Notes: generated by a model from the letters alone, not told the origin. Positions 40,025-49,393 are shown, counted from the stretch's first letter. The stretch: 64,000 bases of DNA from Streptomyces sp. WAC 01529 (GCF_003945545.1 NZ_CP029617.1:4697001-4761000); one strand, 5' to 3'. Numbers and translations: made by a program.

Positions 40025-43000
40025 ATGGCGCGCACCACCTCACGCTCGACGAGCCCGCCTGATCCGATGTCGCCGCGGAACCGGACGCCGCAGCCCCTGC
40101 CGCGGCGCCGGCGTTCCGTCGGGGACTTCGTCAAGGCATTCCTCGCCTTTGTCGCGCTCGCCGTGCTCCTGGTCGGCGTGCCGGGGGCCCTCGTGGTGTT
40201 CGTGGGGTGGCCGCTGCCGGGTGGATCGCCCTCGCTGAGCTGGCTCCAGCAGGAGATCACCGTCAGTACGTTCATCAACGTACTGACCGTCGTCGTCTGG
40301 TTCGCCTGGGCGCAGTTCACCGCCTGCGTACTGGTCGAGATAAAGGCCGCGCTCTCCGGAGTCGGCATCCCGAGCCGGGTGCCGGGCGCCGGTGGCAGCC
40401 AGCTGCTCGCGCGGCAACTGGTCGCCGCCTTGCTCCTGGTCGGCGCCACCGCAGCCAGCTTCGCGCCCGGGCTCTCGCAGTTCGGGCAGTCGTTGGAGGG
40501 CAACCAGAAGCCCGCGTCCGCCGCGAGCGCCCAGCAGACCCCGGGCGGCCTCTTCGGGCAGGAGCGGCAGACCGCCGCGTCCGCCGCCGACGCGCTCGCC
40601 GCGCAGGCCGAACAGGCCGCCGCGCACGCGGGCGGTGGCGCCGCCGCCAAGGACGGGGACACGAAGTACTACCGGATCCAGCCCCCCGAGGGACGCCACC
40701 ACGACTCCCTGTGGGAGATAGCCGAGCGGCACCTCGGCGACGGCCGCCGGTACAAGGAGATCTACCAGCTCAACAAGGACCGCGAGCAGCCCGACGGCTC
40801 CAAGCTCTCCGAAGCGAGCCTCATCCGGCCCGGCTGGATCATGGAGATGCCCGCGGACGCGCACGGCGGCGAGCTGGTCGAGATGCCCGACGAGGCGCCC
40901 AAGGTCTCCGAGGACGTCAAGGAGCAGATCTCCGACTACTCCAAGACCGGCGACCAGCGCCAGGGCGGCGGTCAGCAGGACGGCGGCGACCAGCACGGCA
41001 GCGGCGACCGGCAGGGCAGTGGCGGGCAGCACGGCGGCAGCTCCGTCGACCGCGACACCGCGCACATCGTCCTGCCCGAACAGCGCCCCGCCGCCCCCGA
41101 GAAGCCCGCCATGCCGCAGGCCCCGGCCACCCCGGACGCCCCCGCCGCCGAAGCCCCCTCCGCGACCGGCGCCGGTCAGTCCGAGGACTCCGGCTTCGGG
41201 CTGCCCGAGGCGCTTCTCGGCGCGCCCCTCCTCGCCGCCGGTCTGCTCGGCGCCCTCGGCCGCCGCCGTCGGCACGCCCTGTGGCAGTCGGCCATGGGCG
41301 CGGTCGGCGCACGCCGAGGCATGCAGCCGCCGACCCCGACCGGGGACGCCGCCGATGTGCAGGACGCGCTGCTCGTGGGCGCCGACCCCGAAGGCGTACG
41401 CCTCCTGGACCTGTCGCTGCGCGGTCTCGCGGCCTCGCTCGCCGAGGAGAACCGCGCTTTGCCGACCGTGTACGCGGCCTGGCTGACCAACGGCGACCTG
41501 CACCTCCAGCTCGCCCAGCCCGCCGGACGGCCGCCCGCGCCCTGGCAGTTGGGGCAGGACCAGACGTTCTGGGTGCTCTCCCGCACGGACGCCGAGCGGT
41601 ACGAGGACGTCGGCACCGCCGCTCCCTACCCGGGGCTGGTCAGCCTCGGCACCCTCGGCGCCCCCGAGGAATCGCGGCTGCTCCTCAACCTGGAGTCCGT
41701 GCCCGGCATCGTCTCGCTGAGCGGCAGCGCCAGCGACCGCGCCGCCGTCTTCGCCTCGGTCGCCGCCGAACTGGCCACCAACGGCTGGTCGGACCGCATG
41801 ACCATCACCCTCGTCGGCTTCGGCCAGGACCTCACGCCGCTCGCGCCCAACCGGCTGCGGCACCTGGAGGACGTCGAAGCCCTCCTGGAGACCATGGAGG
41901 CCGAGACCCGCCAGCGGCGCGGCGCGCTCGGCGCCGCCGGACACGACTCCGTGCTCACCGGCCGCACCGGCCCCGCCCAGCACACCCGCTGGGCCCCGCA
42001 CCTCGTGCTGCTCGCCGCCGAACCGGCCGGCGAGGACGCCGTCAAGCTCGCCGAACTGGCCGCGGACGCCAGCCGGTTGGGCATCGGCTATCTGGTCGGC
42101 ACGGAATCCGGGGACCTGCCCGGCGCCGCCTGGGAGATGGAGATCACCCGGGAGGGCAAGCTGCTCGCGCCGCTGCTCGGCCTCGAACTGGCGGCCCAGA
42201 CGCTGCCCGAGCCCCAGCAGCGCGCCGTCGTCCGGCTCTTCACCGACGCCGACCCGGACGGCTCCTCGGGCCCCACGGGCCCCGACGACGGCCCCGCGGC
42301 CGCCGCGCCCCCGTTCCTCGTCGACGTCACCGAGCAGGGGCGGCCCGCGGTCTACGCCCGCCTCGTCGGTACGTACGAGATCATCGGCCTCGGCACTCCG
42401 GACGGCGAGCGCAGCGCGCTGATGCACGAGGCGCTGGCCCTGCTGCTGATGCACCGCGAGGGCGTACACCCCCGGGTGCTCGCCTCCGCGCTGTGGCCGC
42501 GCGGTGTCACCGACGACGTGCGCGACGCGCTCGTCGAGCGGTTGCGCGAGTGGCTCGGCACCGACCCCGACGGCTCGCCCCGGCTGCGGGCCGACCGCAG
42601 CGGGCGGCTCACGCTCGCCAAGTCCGTCGTCTCGGACCTGGACGTGCTGCGGTCCCTGTACTACGAGGCCACCCAGGGGCGCGGCTCGGGCAACCGTGCC
42701 GTGCGCGGGCGGATGCTCACCGACGCGCTGGTGCTCGTCCGCGGACCGCTGCTCGCCGACCGGCCGCAGGGGCGGTACGGGTGGCTCACGCACGAGATCA
42801 TCGACGCGCAGCTGCCGTTGCTCGTCGCCGACATCGGCCTCGCCCTGTCGGAGTTCCATCTGGAGAAGGGGCGGGCGGAGAAGGCGATCGAGGCGTTGAA
42901 CGCTGCGCTGGGCTCGGCGCCGGGGGACGAGCGGCTCTGGAACGAGTTGCTCCGGGCTACGGCCGCGACGGAGGACCCTGCCCGCTTGCGGCGGGTCGCC

Positions 43001-43108
43001 GCGGATCTGGTTGCCCGGAGTGGGGCTCGGGGGCTGCCGCCTCGCACGGAGGCCTTGCTGGACGAGTTGCTGCCGGGTTGGCGTAGTGGGGTCTCCGCGG
43101 CGGGGTGA
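40025..43108 (+). CDS. Membrane protein with extracellular LysM and cytoplasmic BTAD regulator domain
   Basis: 1027 residues. Order: a basic tail, three spans (about 40-60, 80-105, 130-155), a LysM-like domain (about 213-265, with SLWEIAERHLGDGRRYKEI and IRPGWIMEMP), a Gln/Gly/Ser linker, a fourth span (about 393-412), a long alpha/beta region, a winged-helix-like segment (LLMHREGVHPRVLASALWP, about 808-845), and a bacterial transcriptional activator domain (about 870-1010). With an odd number of spans before LysM and one after, LysM falls outside and BTAD inside. That topology suggests a wall-sensing, membrane-tethered transcription factor. It lies between the Tad operon and the prepilin peptidase. 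Confidence 0.82.
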   Translation: MARTTSRSTSPPDPMSPRNRTPQPLPRRRRSVGDFVKAFLAFVALAVLLVGVPGALVVFVGWPLPGGSPSLSWLQQEITVSTFINVLTVVVWFAWAQFTACVLVEIKAALSGVGIPSRVPGAGGSQLLARQLVAALLLVGATAASFAPGLSQFGQSLEGNQKPASAASAQQTPGGLFGQERQTAASAADALAAQAEQAAAHAGGGAAAKDGDTKYYRIQPPEGRHHDSLWEIAERHLGDGRRYKEIYQLNKDREQPDGSKLSEASLIRPGWIMEMPADAHGGELVEMPDEAPKVSEDVKEQISDYSKTGDQRQGGGQQDGGDQHGSGDRQGSGGQHGGSSVDRDTAHIVLPEQRPAAPEKPAMPQAPATPDAPAAEAPSATGAGQSEDSGFGLPEALLGAPLLAAGLLGALGRRRRHALWQSAMGAVGARRGMQPPTPTGDAADVQDALLVGADPEGVRLLDLSLRGLAASLAEENRALPTVYAAWLTNGDLHLQLAQPAGRPPAPWQLGQDQTFWVLSRTDAERYEDVGTAAPYPGLVSLGTLGAPEESRLLLNLESVPGIVSLSGSASDRAAVFASVAAELATNGWSDRMTITLVGFGQDLTPLAPNRLRHLEDVEALLETMEAETRQRRGALGAAGHDSVLTGRTGPAQHTRWAPHLVLLAAEPAGEDAVKLAELAADASRLGIGYLVGTESGDLPGAAWEMEITREGKLLAPLLGLELAAQTLPEPQQRAVVRLFTDADPDGSSGPTGPDDGPAAAAPPFLVDVTEQGRPAVYARLVGTYEIIGLGTPDGERSALMHEALALLLMHREGVHPRVLASALWPRGVTDDVRDALVERLREWLGTDPDGSPRLRADRSGRLTLAKSVVSDLDVLRSLYYEATQGRGSGNRAVRGRMLTDALVLVRGPLLADRPQGRYGWLTHEIIDAQLPLLVADIGLALSEFHLEKGRAEKAIEALNAALGSAPGDERLWNELLRATAATEDPARLRRVAADLVARSGARGLPPRTEALLDELLPGWRSGVSAAG

Positions 43109-43117
43109 GTGGCTCTG

Positions 43118-43134
43118 CCGCCGCTTCGCGGCGG
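43118..43134 (+). terminator. Hairpin after the LysM/BTAD gene
   Basis: CCGCCGC-TTC-GCGGCGG is a perfect seven-base stem with a three-base loop, ten bases after the stop, followed by ATGCTTT. Confidence 0.55.
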
Positions 43135-43171
43135 ATGCTTTCCCACCCGCCCGTTACCCCGTGTCGAATAG

Positions 43172-43900
43172 GTGAACGTCTTGATCGCTCTCCTCGCCGT
43201 TCTCGGGGCGCTCTGGGGTGGCCTCGTCGGGCTCCTCGTTCCCCGTGCCGCCTACCGGCTCTCCGTCCAGCCCGAGGAGAGCTGGCGGCAGGAGTGCCCC
43301 GAGGGGCATCCCCTACAGGGGTGGGCCGGGCTCGCCCGCTGTTCCCGGGGCGGCTGGTACGGGCCCCGCACCGCCCTCGTCGCCCCTGCCACCGCCCTCG
43401 TCTGCGCCGCCCTCGCCGCCGCCACCGGCGCCCGGCCCGAGTTGGGCGCGTGGCTGCTGCTCGCGCCCTTCGGCGTGCTGCTCGCCGTGGTCGACTTCGG
43501 CGTACACCGGTTGCCGGACGTGCTCACCCTGCCACTCGCCGGGGGCGCGCTCGCGCTGCTCGGCGGTGCCGCGCTCGCGCCCGAGCACGCGGGGGAGTGG
43601 ACCGGCGCGCTGTACGGGTCGCTCGCGCTGGCCGGTGCCTACTTCGTGCTCTTCCTCATCAACCCCAACGGCATGGGCTTCGGCGACGTGAAGCTCGCCC
43701 TCGCGCTCGGGGCGGTGCTCGGGTGGTACGGGTGGGGCGTGCTGCTGCTCGGCACCTTCGCGGGGTTCGTCCTCGCCGCGCTGTACGGCATCGGGCTCGT
43801 CGCCGCCCGCCGCGCCGGACGGAAGACGGCGATCCCGTTCGGGCCGTTCCTGATCGGCGGAGCCTTCGTGGGCGTGCTGCTGGGGGCGTACACCGCCTGA
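43172..43900 (+). CDS. A24 prepilin peptidase of the Tad locus
   Basis: 242 residues from GTG at 43172. Multiple spans carry the two aspartates of the aspartyl prepilin peptidase family: one in AVVDFGVHRLPDVLTLPL and the other in GMGFGDVKLALALG. An N-terminal region has a cysteine pair (ECPEGH and ARCSRGG), possibly a reduced remnant of the zinc/methylase domain of longer PilD proteins. It is the expected processing enzyme for the Flp-like and TadE-like prepilins at 37675-38977. The ribosome site is weak. Confidence 0.88.
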   Translation: MNVLIALLAVLGALWGGLVGLLVPRAAYRLSVQPEESWRQECPEGHPLQGWAGLARCSRGGWYGPRTALVAPATALVCAALAAATGARPELGAWLLLAPFGVLLAVVDFGVHRLPDVLTLPLAGGALALLGGAALAPEHAGEWTGALYGSLALAGAYFVLFLINPNGMGFGDVKLALALGAVLGWYGWGVLLLGTFAGFVLAALYGIGLVAARRAGRKTAIPFGPFLIGGAFVGVLLGAYTA

Positions 43901-43971
43901 CGTCAGGGCCCCGGAAGGGCTGGCGTACGCTGGCTTGGTCCGTCCGCAACCCTTACGAAAGGGACGTCCCG

Positions 43972-45186
43972 GTGACCGAGAAGGCCGACCTCACGTCGTT
44001 TGATGTCACAGCCGTCCTCGACCGTGCCGCCGCAGGTGGGCGGATCACCCCCGAAGAGGCGCTCGTCCTCTACCGTGACGCCCCGCTGCACGCGCTCGGC
44101 GCCGCCGCCGACGCCGTGCGCCGCCGCCGCTACGCCGGTACGGAGCACATCGCGACGTACATCATCGAGCGGAACATCAACTACACGAACGTCTGCGTGA
44201 CGGCCTGCAAGTTCTGCGCCTTCTACGCCGCCCCGAAGGACACCAAGAAGGGCTGGAGCCGCGACCTCGACGACATCCTGCGCCGCTGCGCGGAGACCGT
44301 CGAGCTGGGCGGCACGCAGGTCATGTTCCAGGGCGGACACCACCCGGACTACGGCGTCGAGTACTACGAGAAGCACTTCGCGGCGATCAAGAAGAACTTC
44401 CCGCAGCTGGTCATCCACTCCCTCGGCGCGTCCGAGGTCGAGCACATGGCCCGCATCTCGAAGGTCTCCGTCGAGGAGGCCATCCAGCGGATCAACGCCG
44501 CCGGGCTCGACTCCTTCGCGGGTGCGGGCGCCGAACTGCTGCCCGAGCGGCCGCGCAAGGCGATCGCCCCGCTCAAGGAGAGCGGCGAGCGCTGGCTGGA
44601 GATCATGGAGATCGCCCACAACCTGGGCGTGGAGTCCACCTCCACGATGCTCATGGGCACGGGCGAGACCAACGCCGAGCGCATCGAGCACCTGCGGATG
44701 ATCCGTGACGTACAGGACCGGACCGGCGGCTTCCGCGCCTTCATCCCGTACACGTACCAGCCCGAGAACAACCACCTCAAGGGCCGTACGCAGGCGACGA
44801 TCTTCGAGTACATCCGCATGATCGCGATCGCCCGTCTCTTCCTCGACAACGTCGCGCACATCCAGGGCTCCTGGCTGACCACCGGCAAGGAGGCGGGCCA
44901 GCTGACGCTGCACTACGGAGCGGACGACCTCGGCTCGGTCATGCTGGAGGAGAACGTCGTCTCCTCGGCGGGCGCCAAGCACCGCTCGAACCTGCGCGAG
45001 ATGATCGACATGATCCGTACGGCGGACCGGGTCCCGGCACAGCGCGCCACGACCTACGAGCACCTGGTGGTGCACGACGACCCGGCGAACGACCCCGTCG
45101 ACGACCGCGTCGCCTCGCACATCTCGTCCACGGCGATCGAGGGCGGCACGGCACATCCCGAGCTGAAGCTCCTCGCCACGAACTGA
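43972..45186 (+). CDS. mqnC: Cyclic dehypoxanthinyl futalosine synthase
   Basis: 404 residues from GTG at 43972. A radical-SAM enzyme with the cluster motif CVTACKFCAFY; it cyclises dehypoxanthine futalosine in the futalosine menaquinone pathway. Other conserved stretches are RNINYTNVC, GGTQVMFQGGHHPD, IQRINAAGLDSFAGAGAE, TSTMLMGTGET and FIPYTYQPENN. It belongs with mqnA in this window; mqnB and mqnD are not here. It is followed at eight bases by an amidohydrolase-like gene. Confidence 0.96.
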   Translation: MTEKADLTSFDVTAVLDRAAAGGRITPEEALVLYRDAPLHALGAAADAVRRRRYAGTEHIATYIIERNINYTNVCVTACKFCAFYAAPKDTKKGWSRDLDDILRRCAETVELGGTQVMFQGGHHPDYGVEYYEKHFAAIKKNFPQLVIHSLGASEVEHMARISKVSVEEAIQRINAAGLDSFAGAGAELLPERPRKAIAPLKESGERWLEIMEIAHNLGVESTSTMLMGTGETNAERIEHLRMIRDVQDRTGGFRAFIPYTYQPENNHLKGRTQATIFEYIRMIAIARLFLDNVAHIQGSWLTTGKEAGQLTLHYGADDLGSVMLEENVVSSAGAKHRSNLREMIDMIRTADRVPAQRATTYEHLVVHDDPANDPVDDRVASHISSTAIEGGTAHPELKLLATN

Positions 45187-45193
45187 GGCCCTG

Positions 45194-45793
45194 TTGCTCA
45201 CCCTGCACGTCGCCGAGCACTCTCCGGAGGCGGCGGTCCTGGTCGACGGGTCGGTCGTCGCGGCGGTCGGTCCGTACGAGGATCTCGCCGCCGCCCACCC
45301 CTCGGCCCGGGTCCGCCGCTGGCCCGGCATCCTCACCCCCGGCCTGCTCAATCCGTACGGCCCCGAGCTGCTGGAGGCCGCCTACCACCCCGACCCGCGC
45401 GAGGCCGGCCGGCTGGGCACGGAGCCCATCGGCGGGGAGGGGGCGCAGCGGCTCTTCCGCACCGACCCGTCCCGTCTCGGCGCGAGCGCCCGGCGGGGCG
45501 TGCAGCGGATGCTGGCGCACGGCACGGTGGCCATCGCGGGCGACCTCCGCGCCCGCCCGGTCCTGGACGCGGTACGCAGGGCGGGCCTGGCCTCGGGCCA
45601 CCGCCCACCCCGCCTCCCCGGCCCGCCGTCGCTCTCCCCGACCCCCCTGATCCTCCTCCCCCCACTGACGAGGTCGGCCCCGGCCCGCTTCGCGATCTTC
45701 GACGTCCCGTCCCGCGCCGAACTCGTACGCCAGGGCCCGCAGACATGCGTGGCGACGGTGGTAGCAGGCAGATTGGTCTACAGGGCCCGCTGA
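45194..45793 (+). CDS. Short amidohydrolase-like protein lacking the metal site
   Basis: 199 residues from TTG at 45194, just after mqnC. It begins with a small beta domain (LLTLHVAEHSPEAAVLVDGSVVAAV) and TPGLLNPYGPELLEAAYH, which aligns with the start of imidazolonepropionase/aminodeoxyfutalosine-deaminase-type amidohydrolases. Where active enzymes have HxH after PGL, this protein has NPY, and the later His/Asp metal ligands are absent. The length is about half of a working enzyme. It may be a pseudoenzyme or structural partner in menaquinone synthesis. The alignment is from recognition, not a search. Confidence 0.65.
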   Translation: MLTLHVAEHSPEAAVLVDGSVVAAVGPYEDLAAAHPSARVRRWPGILTPGLLNPYGPELLEAAYHPDPREAGRLGTEPIGGEGAQRLFRTDPSRLGASARRGVQRMLAHGTVAIAGDLRARPVLDAVRRAGLASGHRPPRLPGPPSLSPTPLILLPPLTRSAPARFAIFDVPSRAELVRQGPQTCVATVVAGRLVYRAR

Positions 45794-45794
45794 G

Positions 45795-45905
45795 GCGCCC
45801 CGTAAGGGGCGCGAGGAACGGCGCGAGCAACCACTCCCAACCCGCACGGGAGCGCCCGTAAGGGGCGCGAGGAACTGCGCGAGCAACCACAACAAACCCG
45901 CACGC
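45795..45905. repeat. Two copies of a Streptomyces intergenic repeat with hairpin
   Basis: Copy 1 at about 45795-45848 and copy 2 at about 45852-45904 share GTAAGGGGCGCGAGGAAC, GCGCGAGCAACCAC and AACCCGCACG. Each begins with an inverted repeat (GCGCCCC-GTAA-GGGGCGC; shortened by one base in copy 2). Similar elements recur in Streptomyces intergenic DNA. They follow the amidohydrolase-like gene and may act as terminators. Confidence 0.8.
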
Positions 45906-45957
45906 GCCCACCGTCCCGCCCGCCAAGGCAGAAGACCGGCCTGACACAATAGGCCGG

Positions 45958-46653
45958 GTGACCCGCGCCTCATTGGACAAGCAGCCGCACGACGTCGCCA
46001 CGATGTTCGACGACGTCGCGGAACGATACGACCTCACCAACGACGTGCTCTCCCTCGGCCAGGCCCGCCTCTGGCGCAAGGAGGTCGCGAAGGCGGTCGA
46101 CGCGCGCCCCGCGCAGAAGATCCTGGACCTCGCCGCCGGCACCGCCACGTCCTCGCAGCCCTTCGCCCAGGCCGGTGCGTACGTCGTCCCCTGCGACTTC
46201 TCGCTCGGCATGCTTCGGGTCGGCAAGGCGCGCCACCCGTGGATGCCGTTCACCGCGGGCGACGGGACCAAGCTGCCGTTCAAGGACGACACCTTCGACG
46301 CCGTCACCATCTCCTTCGGCCTGCGCAACATCCAGGACACCGACGCCGCGCTGCGCGAGCTGTACCGCGTGACGAAGCCCGGCGGGCGGGTCGTGATCTG
46401 CGAGTTCTCCAGCCCGACCTGGGCGCCGTTCCGGACGGTCTACACCGAGTACCTGATGCGGGCGCTGCCGCCGGTCGCCCGCGCGGTCTCCTCCAACCCC
46501 GACGCCTACGTCTACCTCGCCGAGTCGATCCGCTCCTGGCCCGACCAGCCCGCGCTCGCCGCCCGGCTGCGGGAGACCGGCTGGTCGAAGGTGGCCTGGC
46601 GGAACCTGACCGGCGGCGTCGTGGCGCTGCACCGGGGCTTCAAGCAGGGCTGA
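45958..46653 (+). CDS. menG: Demethylmenaquinone methyltransferase
   Basis: 231 residues from GTG at 45958. A UbiE/MenG class I methyltransferase with the SAM motif ILDLAAGTATSS, the family segments YDLTNDVLSLGQARLW, DAVTISFGLRNI and VVICEFSSP, and the C-terminal VALHRGFK. It performs the final C-methylation of menaquinone in the cytoplasm at the membrane. It clusters with mqnC and the flavoprotein reductase at 50091. Confidence 0.95.
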   Translation: MTRASLDKQPHDVATMFDDVAERYDLTNDVLSLGQARLWRKEVAKAVDARPAQKILDLAAGTATSSQPFAQAGAYVVPCDFSLGMLRVGKARHPWMPFTAGDGTKLPFKDDTFDAVTISFGLRNIQDTDAALRELYRVTKPGGRVVICEFSSPTWAPFRTVYTEYLMRALPPVARAVSSNPDAYVYLAESIRSWPDQPALAARLRETGWSKVAWRNLTGGVVALHRGFKQG

Positions 46654-46783
46654 TCCACACAGGAGTTGAGGGCGAACGCTCCGTAACGCTTCAGTCGAGA
46701 CCCGCGCCGGACCTTATGCGGTTCTTATAGGGTCGGTCCTTTCCCGCTCGCGGGTGATCTCCTGGACTGTGACGGAGCGTTTG

Positions 46784-49393
46784 ATGGCGTTGTACTGCCC
46801 GCACTGCGGGGCCCCCGCCCCTGATGAGGCCCGCTTCTGCATGAAGTGCGGCAAGGAACGCCTTCCAGAGGCACCGGCCCCGGACGCGTCGGAACCGGAG
46901 GCGTCGGCGCCGGAAGCCCCGGATGCTCCGGACGTCCCGCCCGCTCCAACGAAGGCCCCCGAGACGGAAGTTCCCGCTCCGGAAGCCTCCCCGGCCTCCC
47001 CGGCCTCCCCGGCCGCCCCCGCCACACCGCCCCCACCGCCCGCCCACACCCCGGCCCCCGCCGCACTCGCCGCACCCGCCGCCCCCTCCGCCGTCGGCGT
47101 CTTCTTCGGGCGGACGTTCCGCGGCGACTGGGCCGGATCCGCGCAGGCCGCGCTCTGGCCCCTCGCGCTGCTCCTCGTCGGCGCCATCGGCATCGCGATC
47201 CCCTCGTACGGCCAGGACGACGAGGTGGTCGTCGACTTCACCGACCGGCTGCGGATCGGCCTCGCGCTGCTCCTCCAATCCGTGGGCGGCAGCTTCGACC
47301 TGACGGGCAGTGAGCAACAGCCCGGCCTCGGCTCGGGCGGACTCGACTCCGGCGGGTTCGGTTCGAACGGGCTGGGTTCGAACGGGCTCGGTTCGGACGG
47401 CCTCGGCTCGGACGCCTCCGGATCTGCCCTCGAAGGCACCGCCTCCCTGCACTTCGTTCCGCTCACGGTGACCGCGCTGGTGATCGTGGCGCTCTTCATC
47501 GGCGTACGCATCCTCCGCGGCCGCCTCCTCGCACGGGCCCAGGGCGGACACGGCGGCGGTACCACGGCAGGGCTCGAAGCAGCCGTGCGCGTCGCCCTGT
47601 TGGTGACCGCGGGCGTACTGGTGCTCGCCCTGTTCGCGCAGCCCGAGATCGAGGGCATCGAACTGTCGTCGTCCCCGGCGCTCGCCGCGCTCGGCGCGCT
47701 GTTGCTGACACTCGTCGTCTCCTGTGGCGTGCTGCACCCCTGGGGCTCCGCGCGGCCCGGCGCGCAGGCCGCGATCCGGGCCGTGGGCACCGCGCTGCGC
47801 GCCCTCGCCGTCGTCCTCGTGCTCTGCTCGGTCGTCGCCTTCATCAGCCTCGCGCAGGTGGACGACCTGAAGGAGATCACCGACCTCGACGACGCCGACA
47901 TCTCGCCGCTCCTGATCGCGCTGCTCCTCCTGCCGAACCTCGCGATCGCCGCGCTCGGCATCGGCTGGGGCGCGGGCGCGGAGGCCTCCGTGAGCGGCAG
48001 CAGCTCCTTGCTGGCCGGCGGCTCCGAGAGCAGGTCCTTCGGCCTCTCCGAACTGGGTGACGCCACCAACGACTGGGCGATCGTGGGCGCGTTGGCGCTC
48101 GGCCTGGTCTGCGCGCTGACGCTCGGTGTCCTCGCCGCCCGCCGCTGCGCGAACCGCGGCGAACAGCTCCTCTCCGCCGCCGTCTTCCTCGGCCTCGTCC
48201 TGCTGCTCGCCGGGTCCGGCGGCATCGGCGTCGAGGGGTCCGGCGCGGCCGCCCCCGGGAGTTCGGGCATCGGCGGGGCCAGCGGCAACGGCAGTGTGGA
48301 GCTGGGGCTGAGCGTCCCCGAGGTGCTGCTCTTCGGGCTGCTGTGGGTCTTCGCGGCCGCACTGCTCGGCCCGTACCTGCTGCGGATGGCGGGACAGAGC
48401 GCCGCCCCGGCCGCCCCCGCGTACGCCCCCGGCGCGCCGCAGGCCCCCACTACCCCGGCAGCCGCCACCGGCCCCACCGGCCCCACCCCGACCGACCCCA
48501 CCCCCGCCGAAGCCGCCGCGTACGTCACCCAGACGGCGCCCGGCACGCCCCCGACAGCCACCCCCACACCCGCGTACGCCCCCCAGACCCCCCAGACCCC
48601 CCAGACCCCGCACACCCCTCACATCCCGCACGCCGTCCACCTCGGCCACCAGCCCCCCGCCGCCAAGCCGCGCGGCAGGGCCGGAGTCTGGGTCGGCACG
48701 CTCGCCGGGGCCTTCCTCATCGGTGGCGGCGCGACGGCCGGAATCCTGATCTGGCAGGACAACGCCGACGACAAGTCGGACAGCGCGGGCAAGGACAGGC
48801 CCTCGGTCAGCCGGTCCGACGAGCCGAGCCGCGCCCCGAGCCAGGCGCCCGCCCCGGCCGTCTCGCAGGAGCCCCGGAGCCCGGAACCGAGCGACAGCAC
48901 GGACCCCGGCACGGCCGACGACACCAACGCCCCCGAGGGCTCCGATGTGGTGACCGACTCGGAGGGCTTCTCCTTCGCCGTCCCCGAGGGCTGGACGCGG
49001 CAGCCCGTGAACCCGGAGCGCCCGGGGCAGATCACGTACGCCGGTTCGACCGGCCGTGAGGAGTTCCTCGTCGGTGTCGTCAAGGACGCGCCCTACACCT
49101 CGTACGAGAACTTCACGAACATCGAGAAGCACACCAAGTCCGCCCCGGACAAGTCGGACTACGACCGGATCCGGATGGAGAGGAACACCTTCCGGGGGCA
49201 GGACGGGGCGCTCTGGGAGTACACGTACACCGACGAGGCGGGCAGGACGATCCACGCCGTCAACCAGAGTTACGTCGCTCAGAACGGCACGGAGTACGCG
49301 ATCCAGCTCTCCTGGCGCGAGGACTTCTGGCCCGCGGGCGAGGGCGTGGAGACGCACCGGACCGCACTGGAGACGTGGCGGCTCACGGACTGA
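46784..49393 (+). CDS. Zinc-ribbon polytopic membrane protein with outer C-terminal domain
   Basis: 869 residues from ATG at 46784, fixed by GGAG six bases before it. Cytoplasmic start: a zinc ribbon (CPHC ... CMKC), then Pro/Ala/Glu-rich linker. About eight hydrophobic segments follow between residues 120 and 560, separated by Gly/Ser loops, one with GLGSNGLGSD tandem repeats. Another long Pro/Ala/Thr/Gln linker leads to a final span (GVWVGTLAGAFLIGGGATAG, near 645), then a charged tether and a globular outer domain (about 725-869, with SFAVPEGWTRQP and EYAIQLSWREDFWP). It resembles large Streptomyces membrane proteins of unknown role. Sensing or envelope maintenance is a guess. Confidence 0.75.
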   Translation: MALYCPHCGAPAPDEARFCMKCGKERLPEAPAPDASEPEASAPEAPDAPDVPPAPTKAPETEVPAPEASPASPASPAAPATPPPPPAHTPAPAALAAPAAPSAVGVFFGRTFRGDWAGSAQAALWPLALLLVGAIGIAIPSYGQDDEVVVDFTDRLRIGLALLLQSVGGSFDLTGSEQQPGLGSGGLDSGGFGSNGLGSNGLGSDGLGSDASGSALEGTASLHFVPLTVTALVIVALFIGVRILRGRLLARAQGGHGGGTTAGLEAAVRVALLVTAGVLVLALFAQPEIEGIELSSSPALAALGALLLTLVVSCGVLHPWGSARPGAQAAIRAVGTALRALAVVLVLCSVVAFISLAQVDDLKEITDLDDADISPLLIALLLLPNLAIAALGIGWGAGAEASVSGSSSLLAGGSESRSFGLSELGDATNDWAIVGALALGLVCALTLGVLAARRCANRGEQLLSAAVFLGLVLLLAGSGGIGVEGSGAAAPGSSGIGGASGNGSVELGLSVPEVLLFGLLWVFAAALLGPYLLRMAGQSAAPAAPAYAPGAPQAPTTPAAATGPTGPTPTDPTPAEAAAYVTQTAPGTPPTATPTPAYAPQTPQTPQTPHTPHIPHAVHLGHQPPAAKPRGRAGVWVGTLAGAFLIGGGATAGILIWQDNADDKSDSAGKDRPSVSRSDEPSRAPSQAPAPAVSQEPRSPEPSDSTDPGTADDTNAPEGSDVVTDSEGFSFAVPEGWTRQPVNPERPGQITYAGSTGREEFLVGVVKDAPYTSYENFTNIEKHTKSAPDKSDYDRIRMERNTFRGQDGALWEYTYTDEAGRTIHAVNQSYVAQNGTEYAIQLSWREDFWPAGEGVETHRTALETWRLTD
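47331..47420 (+). repeat. Coding Gly/Ser/Asn tandem repeat
   Basis: Imperfect repeats of about 15 bases built on GGTTCGAACGGGCT code runs of GLGSN and GLGSD in a loop of the zinc-ribbon membrane protein. Confidence 0.65.

Noticed and set aside
40040..42859. 939-codon minus-strand and 959-codon plus-strand frames in the LysM/BTAD gene
   Set aside because: Both are low-complexity translations of other frames of a gene whose own frame has clear domains and codon bias.
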